From: Cardinalis cardinalis
Taxonomy: Eukaryota; Chordata; Aves; Passeriformes; Cardinalidae
DNA: 64,000 bases
Reading direction: 5' to 3'
Assembly: GCA_014549065.1 (NCBI GenBank)
Contig: JACDOX010000561.1
Coordinates: 56,550-120,549, forward strand
Part shown: positions 11,120 to 22,600 of the stretch, in pieces
Layout: each line of letters begins with the position of its first letter
Position numbering within the stretch: position 1 is the stretch's first letter
Made by a program: the position numbers and the translations under genes
The notes under the pieces: generated by a model
The model's database searches: none
The model's input: the letters and a program-made list of their open reading frames with translations, nothing else
Told to the model about the DNA's origin: nothing

Positions 11120-14100
11120 CACTGCACACTGAGGGGCACCAGGCGCCCACTGCCACGGTGTACCCACAGATACAAATCTGCTCCCACAGACACCGAGCAC
11201 ACGCAGGGACACCCAGACACGCACACGGACGCACACCACACATACACACTCGCATGCACAACCAGCTGTTCACAGATGTGCACGCACGCTCCTGTGAAGC
11301 CCACACAGAGGCACACGCATCTTCACACAGCCAAAGCCCAGGAGCTGAGCAGAACTGCCCAATGCCAGCAGTTTTTGCAATTCCCGAGGCTCCTGGCAGA
11401 GGATTGGGGTGAGGAGTAGCCCCGCAGGTCATCCCCGTGCAGGGTTTGATGTAGGCACTCGAGAGAGACGTGGGTGGAAATTATCCCGGTAGATCCTGGA
11501 GTCTGGGATCAGGAGGGCCTGTGTGCACAAGGGGCTGAGCTTTATAGCACGGAGGGGTCAGCGACCGTGGCCAGACCCATGGCTCTGTCTCACCTCTTGG
11601 TGGGTTTGGATCCTTGCTCATGAAATCAGCAAGATACGTCTTTTGCAGGGTAAAGAGTAGGAGAGATGGGAGTTAAAAAGCCGGGAGTTAAGAGTGATAC
11701 CAGCTGGGAATACAGTTGAGAACTTCATTGCTTGCAGGCCGGGTGAGATGTGGGCCTGTGGAGCAGGAGATGGGATCTGTGTGTCTGTACCCCCCTGGAT
11801 AACATGGGCCGTGCCTGGGAGCAGAGAGGCAGCCTCTGGACTCCATCCTTCCATCCCGTCTCCCCTCTCCATGCTGGCAAGGATCTTTCAAAGAAGCAGC
11901 AGGGAAGGTGCCAGATTCAGAGTTTGGTCCTCATTCCCTGGAAATCTCAGCATATGGATTTTTCTTTTACTCTCCGTCCTTTTCTCTTGGCTGTGAGGAT
12001 TTGCAAGTTGCTTGGCCACAGACTGCATCCTTGGGTACCCTGCCACCCCACACCACTTCCCAGAGGCAGGAATTCTCCCAGGAAGTCCCCCTGAGCCCCT
12101 CACTCCTCCCCTTCCTCCAAGTGAGCAAAGAGCTCTCTCCATTTAAATTTAGATGTCTGCATTATCTTGAATTTGGATTTATTAATTATTTGCATCTGGT
12201 TCCTATCAAAAAAGTTGGGCAATGCAGATATCCTGATTTCAGCACTGGCTTGAGGGAGAAACACCAAATGTGTGGATTTTCATTGTCTCCTTAAACAATG
12301 GCCTGTCAGACGCAGCTGGGAGTTACGATCCCGCTCCCATTGCAGGGGTCTGACATGTCAGAGTTGAGCAACATCCAAGTTGCATGAGCTCCTCACCATG
12401 GGTGACTGCAGCTCATTTCCCAACCAGGGAGATTAGTCTAATTAGCAGAGCAAATCTGAGTAAGGCAAGCTCTGATAATTAGTAATCAGTGGGATGTTTC
12501 CACACACTTTCTTTTGCCTGAGGGTTAGAGATGCATTCAGAGCATGGCCCCATTTTTTAGGAGCAGGGAGGAGTTTGGGGAACTCAAGGTGCATGGAGCT
12601 GGAGCTACTGGTGGTACTGATGGCTCTCAGTCCTCACGTCCCATTTGCCCATCAGGACCCTCTTGTCTGGGGTCAAGCACAGGGTGGAAAGCAAAAGGAG
12701 AGACCCATGTGTCCCCAAATCACCTCAGCACCATCTTTCCCTGGATCGTATTCCAAGGGACAGTAGTGGCCTTGGTGGCTCCTGACCGCTGTCTGGGACA
12801 TGTGACCTGATGATGGGGAGCAGGCACGATGTTTCTCCACACCCTGGGCCAGGTGTGGGGGTGATGCCCCTGTTAATAGGTGCTTGGTGGAGGTGGTTTT
12901 GTGTTAATCCCTCCTCCATCCCATCCTTCACCTGGGAAAACCGAGGTCTTTGTGCTGCGGAGAGGGGATTACGAGGCACTTCTGACCTTTGGGTTGTCAA
13001 TCACGGGATCTTCTGCNCTGCAGCAAAGGTGAAAATCTGTCACAACCCCAGAAGGACTCCCAGTCTAGGACTAGAAGGTGATTCCCACTGGGAAGGGGAT
13101 AATCCTTCCCATGCTGTGGTAATTAGCATTACTGAGTTTATGTGAAAGTTTCTATGAGAGAACTTAATTAATTATGGTTGATTAATGGGTGTCCTCAGCT
13201 GAAGCCGGAGCTGGAGCCACGGATTTTGTCACTGCATTGGGAACACTTGAGTCAGGTTCACACAGGGAGGTTTTATTCCTTGGGAATGAGTCCAGAGGAC
13301 GCTCTGGACTGGGAGCTGCCAGTGGATGCTGGGATGGTGACAGGGTTTGCTCCAGCTGGGAAACCCCCAGAAATGTCTGGCAGATTTTTCTCCCGTTCCC
13401 TCTCTCTGGAGACCTTTATATGTAGCCAAGGAGGGGAACTTGAAGTGAACTCAGAGAACTAGGGAGGGAGGGGGCACTGCACAGGTGGGGATATGAGGGC
13501 TCAGACCACCCTGAGTATCCAGCATGAGGGATGCACCGTGCGCTGGGATCGCTGCTGCTCCCCTGCTGGCCTTGGCTTCAGTCTCCCGCATCCAGGATGG
13601 GAGGTGGGATGGGGAAGGAGCTGGTGCCTGGGTACTGCTCCTGTGGTCGCCTCCTGCCCCGTGCCGGGGGCGGCGTTGGAGGTTGGGCTGAAAAGGAGTT
13701 ATTTTTAAGCAACACATCTCAGTGCAGACTGTCATTCCCATTCTCCATACCTTCCCTGTGGGTGGGAGAGTCGGGGGGGCTCCAGCAGCTTGGCTCAGCC
13801 TCATTCCCAGAAGGTCTTGTCTGCCTGGGTCCCCTTTCCTTGTGGAGAGGGATTTGGGGAGCTCAGCCACCNCGGGTTTGGATGTCATAGGCTCCCCAGG
13901 ACTTGGATGAGGCAGAGGAGTCTGGGCTGCGCTTGCTGGTTTGGGATCTCACCCATTACTGTAGTCTTTAGACACACTGCAGGTTTTGCTGGCTGATTTA
14001 GCAGTGAATTGCAAAACCAGTTTATTCCCAAAATCAGGAGAGCATCTTTGAAGTCGTAGTACTTTAGGAAAAGAAAAAAAAACCAGAGGTATTTTCTGTT

Positions 14101-17100
14101 TGTTGGGCATTTCTTGAGTGTTCATTACAGCCAGGGCTGCTCCTGTGCCAGCTCCCAGGGTGATGCCCTGCACAGGACCCACAGGATCCTGCATCCAGGG
14201 TGGGATCCTGGGTGCTGAATGGAATCATGCCCCGTGGTTGGGTAGCGCAGCCTGGCATGGGGCATGGCAGCAATGGGAGCACTCTCCCTAGGGAGATGCT
14301 GGATTCCCTTCTGTGTGGTGGATGCTGGCTTGCAGCAAAGCCCTCTCCAGGTGCGAGCCAAGGAAAAGAAAAAGCTCCTGGAAGGATAACTGGCAAGAGG
14401 GATAAACCTGCGGGGAGAAGGCCCTCAAAGCTGCCTGCACTTGGCCCTTTTCCATATGGCATTTTTGCATCTCCAGCCCATCACTGAGCTGGGTGGCACC
14501 TCCTGTGGCACAGGACTGGAGTGGCACTTCCAGACACTGTTACAGCCTCTCTTCCCTCATCCAGAGGGAGATTTGGAGGCCATTTATGCTTTTTGAAAGC
14601 TTTTGATGCTGGAAATTCAAGCTGGCAGTGTGGTCATGGCAGGGGCAGAGCATCCCAGGGACACCCAGGGGATTTGAGGATCTGCCTGCAGGAGGGACCT
14701 TTCTCAAATTCTGCTTTACCACCACTCAGCTCTGCTGCTGTCAGATGCATTGGGATTTAGTGTCAAATTTTAGGAGAATCAATCTGCGAAGGCGGCCAGA
14801 GAGGATTGAAGTGGGAGGGTGGAGCCAGCAATGTGCCTTTGTGATGGGAGGGATTAGAGAAATATTTGGGTTTATTTTAATGTCAGGCTTATTGTGGGGA
14901 TTGGGAGCTTAACCTGGCAGCAGAGCAGTGCTCATTCCGCTCCAGAACGACATTTACAGTTCAATACTGTCATTCCTTCTCACCGGGAATGGAAACTCAG
15001 AGCTCATCCTGGTGAGCCACAAATGCCTCCGGGCAGGACGGAGGTGGCCAGGAATGCCGAGGAGGCAGTGAGCCGCTGCCTGTCCCCAGCACGGTGCGGG
15101 CTGTCCCAGCCCCGTTCCTGCGCTCCGGGCTGTGTCTGCTCCAGCGTGGGATTCATCCATTCGCGGCAGTGTCGGCGGCTGCAGGGCGCAGGAGGGAATG
15201 GCAACGCTGGCTTTTGTATTTTTTTAATTTATTTTTTTCTAAAAGGGTTATATAACCTTGGGGATTCTATTAATAAAAATAATGGTTTTGAACTCTGGGA
15301 ACAACCTGCCCCAGCAATGAGCAGGGAAATGCTCCAAGTTCAGAACACGGCAGTGGGCACATAAGGGACAGGCACTCTGGGCAGGAGTAGTGGCCCGGGC
15401 TACAGAGGGGATTCCTCACCTGCAACCAGGTTGGTGGCATCTGCCTGTCCCTCCTGCCAGCACCTCTGTCCCTGTGCCCAGGGAAAAGGAGAGGAGGTGG
15501 GAAGGGGATTGTTTCAACCTCAGTATGGTCTGGACCCTGTGAATGTGGGGTGGGTGGGCNCCCCTCATCTTCCTGTACCCCTTCCCAAGCAGCCTGAGAT
15601 GAATTCCAGACTGTATCCAGAGCAAAAGTGTGGCAAGAGCAGCCTGGTGCTCAGGGGAACATCACCTAGACCCAAAGCATTGTCCTGAATAGGATCCAGG
15701 GGATGTGTGGTCCTCACAGGCAGGATTTGGGAGGTGCTCGTGGTCCTCACAGGCGGGACCCCAGCAAAGCTTGTTGTCCCCGTGGGAGGCTCTCTGTCCC
15801 CACAGGTGGGACACCAGGGATGCTCCTGGTCCCTGTGGAACTGGTCTTGATTCCACATGGGGAGGGGGGGGTGCTNGAGAGGTTAGAAGAATTGGAGTTA
15901 AAGAGGCGTGGCTGAGGCTCCAGAATGAAACAGGAGTGTTTTATAAAACAGGAGTGTGTGCAGTGTGAGTTTGGGGTCATGAGCTGTGGGGGTCATGTTC
16001 CCCCCAGTCAGTGTCCAAGATCTTTCTCTTGCAATGTAGAGGGTTATTCTCATTTTAATCTCTAAGTAGCCAGCAAGGCATTTAAAGGGTTTGCTATAAA
16101 AATTAAGAGAGTTTGAAGCTAAGATGGCAATTAGAGAAAATTGAGACATAACCTTAATCAGGGAATTTGGAGGCAAAAAGCCCACAGTCTCTGGGATGTG
16201 TTCAAGTGTCCAGTAGTTTCCCTTTAATACCAAAATATTTAAAGCCTCATTTTTCAGGGTGAACATTACCTTGGGTTTATTGTGTTTCTCCCTTTGCCAT
16301 GTGGGATTATCAATTTATTTTTCAGAAAGCCTTAACACCCCACTCAGCAGTGGCCTGGGGTTTGGTCTGGTTTGTTTGGGACTTTTTTTTTTCCCTTTAA
16401 ATCTCCCTTACTCGAGTTGTCACAGCTTGACAGCCTTGTGCCAGGAACAAGCTGTCATCCTAGATCTCATATATTTAATTCCTTCCCTCTGATGCTAATA
16501 ANGCCTTAAGATGATTAACTGGGAAAAAAGTAGTATTTTTCTGCTGTTTGGATGCTGGTCACTGGCTCTCAGTACTTCATTCATCTTGGGGAGTGAAATT
16601 GGAATGGTCATCCCTCTTCTCCTGCAGGGCTCTCCTTGGGTTTAGTTTCTGGATTTGATTTGCTGGATATCCACGATTGTGTTGTCCAAATGCTTTTCTT
16701 GACAGTTTAAGATGCAGTGGGGTGACAAGCCCCCTCCCACAGCATCCCTTGGCTGGAGGCCACCCTGTAGCTCTCCCTGCTCACATCCCCTTTGGGATGT
16801 TCCTTTGGGAATGGCCTGGGCAGCATTTCCATGCTGGCAGTGCCAGGAGACACAGGCGAGTGCACGGACACCCCGTCCTGCCCAGCCCCACTGCCAGCCG
16901 AGGCTGGGCACACAGCACCATGCTGTGAGGACACGGATTCCTGTCAGCATGAGCTCATTTATAGTTTTTTAAAGATGTTTTTGGTCTGGGACTTGTTCAA
17001 GGCCTATTTTAGCTTCCCAGGGTTCCACTTATCCCAAGCACAATGGTGCCAGCCCAGCTGATGCTTCCTGCCAGGCTGGTCACCTGCTGTGTTGGGCAGC

Positions 17101-17887
17101 AGCTTCCACACCTTTTTGCTCATCTAGGAAATAAAGTTCTGGATAAAATGACATACCATGCACTGTAAATCCCTAGATGTGGAGTTTTATGTTGGTGTGT
17201 GTGAGGGTAGGATCCTGGAGATGTACTGAGCAGGTCAGAGGAAATAGGAGACGGCAGAAATTGGGAAAAACACCTCTTTTAGCTTAAATTCTCTGTGGAT
17301 TGGTGGGTCCTGCTATCTGATGAGTGGCTTGATGTTGGTTTAGGTTTTTAGGTCCTGCTTGGATCATCACTCACAGGGTGATGTGGCTGTGTCAGACCTT
17401 TCATTTGAGTTTCCACGTGCCTCAGTTTCCCCAGCAGACGAATAAATAGCCCCTTCCCTCACTGCTGTTGTGGCAGACTGAGGGTGGCACCTTCTGCAGG
17501 TGTCGCAGGGCTGGGGTGACCTAGGACAGGTCCCTTAGGCTGTGATGCCAGCGATGGCTCTGTGCTGGGTGTGGCACAGCAGGGTCCCAGCTGTCCTCGC
17601 TTCCTGCGCAGCTCAGGGATTTAGAGGGATGAGTTTGGGGGCTTTGGGAGCGTGGTTGGAAGGGGTGCCTCAGCCCTTCACTCCTCAGTGGGGAGAGAGA
17701 AGTGACTTGAGGAAAGAGGGGAGCAATTGGGCAGAGCAAAGCTGCTTGTCCCTGCCTGCGGGCTCGGTGTCCTTGTGCTCCTGGCATCCCCATGCTCCCA
17801 GTGCCCTTGTGGTGCCCGTGCTCCAGCATCCCAGGCACAGGGACCCCCAATGATACCTGCTTACCTTTTTCTCCTCCCATCGTGCAG
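11120..17887 (+). other. TMEM200B: TMEM200B intron 1, remainder
   Basis: Between the minisatellite and the coding exon I see no further exon. The left part (11140-11340) is CA-rich with CACACGGACGCACAC-type degenerate repeats. A T-rich patch lies at 15218-15241. The right boundary is the acceptor ending CATCGTGCAG at 17878-17887. Short open frames here are unsupported. Confidence 0.6.
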
Positions 17888-17908
17888 GAATTGTGGCTGA
17901 GCCAGACG

Positions 17909-19201
17909 ATGACTGCAGAGAGCGCCGAATCCAACGGGCCTATGCGGGAACCGGAGCACGGAGGGCCCAAGGTGCCAGTGCCCCCCGTCCCCCCGCGGCG
18001 CCGGGGCCGCCGCCTGCAGCGCAAGCCCCCGACGGAGCCCCTGCTGAAAGGGCAGCTCCGCATGCGCTCACCCGCGGGGGCCTTCGTCATGGTGGGCATC
18101 TCAGTGGTCCTGGTGGGCATGACCATTGCCGTGGTGGGCTACTGGCCTCACCGGGGACATGGGGGCACCGGGGCCAGCGCGGGGAACTCTAGTGTGGTGG
18201 GTGACATGAGGAGGGAGGTGGTGGCTGGACGCCACATGCCCCACAGCGAGAAGCTGAAGCTGATCGGCCCTGTCATCATGGGCATTGGGCTCTTCATCTT
18301 CATCTGCGCCAACACAATGCTGTACGAGAACAGGGACATGGAGACCCGGCAGCTGATGCAGAAGGGGCTCTACAGCCTGGCAGTGGGGCTGCCCGGGGGG
18401 ACCAGCCCCGAGGATGGGCACTGCCAGCACGGGGCCACCCAGCCCTTCCCCAAGGCCAATGCTGAGTGCGTGGAGGGCTGTTACCAGGTGGACCTGTCCT
18501 GTCAGCCCTGCCCCAGCCCTGGCAGCAAGTGGTCTGACTGCTACGGCCCCAACCGGCTCCAGGCCATGGCCGAGTTCCTGCAGCACCCGGCAGCTTCCCC
18601 CGCGACCTCTCTCCGCAGCGTCCGCACCACCGAGGCCAACCTCAGCCTCCCACGCTGCGCTGGAGCCGAGTCCCTCCTGTCCTCGGCCGTGGGGGCCTTG
18701 ACACTGCCCATCATCAAACTCAACAACTGCTTGCTGGACGGGGCAGCACGGGGGACTGGTGGGAGGGCAGAGAGGGGCCCTGCTGAGCATCCCTCCAAAA
18801 CATCACAGCTCTCCCGGGCTCCGCTCTCCGTCGGGGACAGCACCGCACCCCGCAGCCAAGACGGTGATGGTGGTGGTGGCCACGTTGTCATCAGCATGGA
18901 TGACAGCTGTCCTGGCATGGAGCCGCTGGTGGGGCTCAGCCCCGATGTGCACCTCCACACCCCGGGACACTCCAAATCCCTGGACCTTGGCCGGCCGGGA
19001 GTGCTGCTGGTGGCCCCCATCAAGGACCGTAGGAACCGGAGCTGGCCCCGGCTGGACCACGTCAGCCTTGTGGGCTACGCCAAACTGGAAAGCACTGGCN
19101 AGTCCTCAGACCAGCTGCTGGAGCCCAGCGAGTCCCCAGGCCAGGGCCAGCCCCTGCCCAGCTCCTGGGTGGTGGGGATGGAGCAGGGCACACGGGTCTG
19201 A
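17909..19201 (+). CDS. TMEM200B: Transmembrane protein 200B (TMEM200 family)
   Basis: A single coding exon encodes about 430 residues; the exon starts at 17888 after a strong acceptor. The ATG at 17909 has A at -3 and gives the family-like start MTAESAESNG. A basic, proline-rich head (PPRRRGRRLQRK) leads to a first membrane segment around residues 57-79 (SPAGAFVMVGISVVLVGMTI, then GYWPHRG). A loop with a possible N-glycosylation site (NSS) follows, then a second membrane segment around 116-138 (GPVIMGIGLFIFICANTMLY, then ENRD). The C-terminal tail carries the conserved HSKSLDLG and RSWPRLDHVSLVGYAKLE blocks and ends TRV. These blocks fit TMEM200B better than TMEM200A, and EPB41 is the next gene, as in human. 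At about 430 residues it is longer than the roughly 307-residue human protein; the extra length lies in the tail. An N at 19100 makes residue 398 ambiguous (NAG could be K, E, Q or stop). Molecular function is not established for the family. Confidence 0.96.
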   Translation: MTAESAESNGPMREPEHGGPKVPVPPVPPRRRGRRLQRKPPTEPLLKGQLRMRSPAGAFVMVGISVVLVGMTIAVVGYWPHRGHGGTGASAGNSSVVGDMRREVVAGRHMPHSEKLKLIGPVIMGIGLFIFICANTMLYENRDMETRQLMQKGLYSLAVGLPGGTSPEDGHCQHGATQPFPKANAECVEGCYQVDLSCQPCPSPGSKWSDCYGPNRLQAMAEFLQHPAASPATSLRSVRTTEANLSLPRCAGAESLLSSAVGALTLPIIKLNNCLLDGAARGTGGRAERGPAEHPSKTSQLSRAPLSVGDSTAPRSQDGDGGGGHVVISMDDSCPGMEPLVGLSPDVHLHTPGHSKSLDLGRPGVLLVAPIKDRRNRSWPRLDHVSLVGYAKLESTGXSSDQLLEPSESPGQGQPLPSSWVVGMEQGTRV

Positions 19202-19650
19202 TGTCCCCAGCACCTTTGCAGACTGTAACATCCCAGTCCCTCATCCTGGCCCGCAGCACCCACCAGCGACCCCAAAACCCCACATGCAAGAGGGATTTTG
19301 GGGGTGGCATTTTAAAGCCAATGCCAGGAGGAAGGTCCTGACCCTCTGCTCCTGGGTGAGGACTTGCCTAGCTGGGATGTCCTTCTAGGTGGATGCCCTT
19401 GGCCTTACAAGACCTTCTCCTGGTGGCTTTTCCAGAGGAGTCCTCACTTTGAGACCCCACACAAATTGTGGGATAGGGACATGGGGGCAGGTGAAGCCCC
19501 ACCAGCCCCCACAGCACTTTNTCTCAGTAGGTTTGGGGTGGGGAGATGCTTTGGGGGGTGATGTCCCCTTGTCCAGCCTCAACCCACCAGAAAATTTGCT
19601 TGGCCAGAGCACGTAGGCCCAACAGGGCTATTAAATATTGCCTGGATGCC
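19202..19650 (+). other. TMEM200B: TMEM200B 3' UTR with possible ATTAAA poly(A) signal
   Basis: After the TGA at 19199-19201 no coding signal continues. A variant poly(A) hexamer, ATTAAA, lies at 19630-19635 and is followed by a GT-containing stretch. It is the first hexamer of this class I noticed downstream. The true cleavage site could lie further on. Confidence 0.5.
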
Positions 19651-22600
19651 ATGTGGTCCTGCCTTGCCTCCTCCTCTTGCCTGTGGGGTGCTTGGGAGGG
19701 GCGGCGCCTGTGGCAGTCTGTGCAGAGGGTCCGTGAGACCTTGTGCCCCCACCCAGACTCCACTGGAAAAGGGATGCTCAATAACCAGCTGCTCAACATT
19801 CAGAGGATGAGGTGATAAGTGCAAGGTTTGGGATTTTTATGGAGAGAAGGGAGGTAAAAGGTGCCCAAGGAATTGCAGGCAGTGAGCAAGATGCTGCTGC
19901 CCACCTGGGGTGCAGCAATTCTGAGAGCCTCTCAGTGGATCTAGGTTTCTTTGTGCTGGGTTTTGGTGGGATGGAGGATGCAGGTGGAGGGAGGAAGGAT
20001 GTGAAGGGGCAGAGAGGTAGGGGAGTGTCAGTGCTGGTTTTGCCATGTCCTGTTAGTGCTCTTCTGTTATTTGGTGCCTGTTGGATGCAGAGCAGGAGCT
20101 TTATGGCATGAGGCCAGAGAGGCAGCCTCAGCACGGGGGTAGATTCCTGGAGAAAAGGGAGCTGGGGTTCATCCCATCCCTTCTTACTCCCTCCAGCTCT
20201 CGTGGGCAGGAGGAGCCCCGAGATGCCAGGGCATGTGGAAGGATGGATTGGAGTGATAGGACTGGGACAGCTCTGCTCTCCAGGAACTCGGGAGGCTTCA
20301 AAATGACTGTGGCAGCCTAGATGGGATCTTTGCCTTTTGCCTTCCCAAAACCAGGGCCTCTTGGGATGACTGAAATCTCTTTTATCTTTATGAAATGTTT
20401 GGGGGTGGGGGCTGGGGGGGGTTATTCCTGTCCCTGCTTCTCCCTCTCTGGTCTGAAGTGAACACAGAGTGTCAGACCTTGCAAACTTTGGGAGCAACAT
20501 CCTTCTCCAGATCAAAACATCCCAGTAAAATAATTTGGAAATTGCTTTTTCTACCCCAGCCCCCTCTTCTCCCAAAAAGCAGCCCTCCACCGTGCTTTGA
20601 TTGGGGGAGGGGATTCTGCTTTACAGGGAAAAGCTGTCTCTGTTTCCAGTGCCAGCCTTCCCAGAGAGCTTGCGTACAACTTCCCCTGTGCAGGGACCAG
20701 AGATGGGACCCACAGCTGCAGTTTGGGCCCAGTTGCATCCCAGAGGATTCTCTGGGAGTAATACCAGCCCAAGCTCAGCTATTTATTTGGCTGCTTAATC
20801 TCAACATTATTTAGGCACTGATTCAATGGATAAACAGCAACAAGAAAAAGTCACCATTGGGGTCTGCCCTGGAGCAGCATCACAGAGGAAGTGCCAGAAG
20901 GTTGTTTTTGTCCGAAAATAACTTTTTACTTGGGNTTAACCATCTGCAGCCAGAGCTAATGCTGGGCCCTGGGCCATGCTTTGGGAACTGGCAGCAAGAA
21001 ATTGGAGCCCAAAATGCCACAAGGAGCCGCACAAGAAGCTACTGGGGGTGTTTGTTTTAATTTTTCCCCTTCATTTTCTGGCTGAGGCTCAGTCTAACTG
21101 TGGGAAATGGCCGGACCACAGGGCAACCTGCATGGACCATGTGCCTGCACCAGCATCATCCTCCTGCTCCATCCTCCTTCCCAGCTCAGCAGCATCCTCC
21201 AGGGGAGGCATTTCTGAGTCACACGGGGATCGTTTCCAAATGCAAAGCAGTTTGATTAATTAATCTGGCAGGGTGAGAAGCCCTGTGCCTTCTCCAGGGA
21301 CGAGCAGCCTCTGTGTATCCCTCACCTTCAGCTCCGTCCATGGACACTGTTCCCAGAGTATTTGTGGGATATTAGCAGTGCTGGTTTCAGTGGATGGATG
21401 CCATGTGTGCTGTCCTCAGTGTTCTGGGAGTGACCTGGGCAGGGTGAGGTTAGAAACAGAAAGTAAAAGTAAAAATGTACACCCTGGATTGTACACGTCC
21501 ATTGACAGTTTGGCTGCAGGGTTGTGAAGTGGAACAATCCTGGAAGCCCTGGAGATGCCACACTGCGCAGCCTGTGAAGGGCAGTGTTTGGTGGCACCTT
21601 CTGTCCTGCTCAGGAACAGGCTAGATATGCTATGGACCAAATATCCAGCTGTTGTCACCCCCCAGGGTGTCCCACCCCAGAAAGTGGCAACTGCAGGAGG
21701 AGATTCCTACTAACAGAAGGGGTATTTCATCATAAACACCAGCAAAGAAAACTGGGGGATTGTTCCCAACACCAACATGTCCAGGCTGACGAGGACTGAC
21801 CCTGGGGGTCCCTTGGACCAGAGGATGGAGGCTGGAGAGACCAAGGGAAATTGCAGTTGTCCCCCACCACTGAGAGACCTCTCAGCTGGTGCGTGGCTAC
21901 AGGACAGCTTAATTTGGGCCAAAAATTGAGAAAATGGGGAAAATGGACTGAGGGAACCNCTACCACAGGCTGTGTATGGGAGATGTGCCCTGGGGAGGTA
22001 CAGACCCTGCTGGTGGCTGTGAGAGGGTCTCTCATGCCTGGGGACACCCCAGTAGTGCCAGCCGGTCTCCAGATTTGCTGCTGGGGATACCTCTGTCCCC
22101 AGGGAGCACAACAACCACAGCTGGGGACAATCACTCCCTGATCCTGCTCAGCCGGTGGCTGGTTTGCAGCTCTGTCTCCTCCTCTGTCTCCTCTTCTGTC
22201 TCCTCCTCCTCCTCCTCCTCCTCCTCCTCTTCCCGCAGTGGGGCCAGTTACAGCCATGAATCTGCTTGGCCAGAGTGCCCTTCTTAAGATTTAAGGTGTG
22301 TGGGAAGGCGAGGGCTCGGCTCCCAGGACACACTTGCAGTACAGCCAGCAGTGAGCGATCCTGGCCATAAATCTCCTGCCGAGGTGTCGGGAGGGTGATG
22401 CGTAGGGGATGGTGTGACCTGGGCTGGGTGAGAGTGGCTCTTGCTCTCCATGGCTAAGGAGCAGCGGTGTGATGGGTGCAGCTGTGCTCCCCAGGTCTGT
22501 CCCTTTTGGCAGGGGGCTGATTTCTGTTTTAAAAAAGGGCGAGAGTGTGATACAAAATGCCTTTCTGCATTAGTGAGCCAGCATTGAGCCAAAGGCACCC

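Noticed and set aside
9980..11432. Very long ORFs (up to 468 codons) on both strands across the CpG island and minisatellite
   Set aside because: They overlap each other on both strands, depend on GC-rich composition and the 52-bp repeat, and cross the TMEM200B splice donor. No domain is visible.
17521..19060. Antisense ORFs opposite the TMEM200B coding exon (up to 229 codons)
   Set aside because: They are shadows of the GC-rich sense coding frame.
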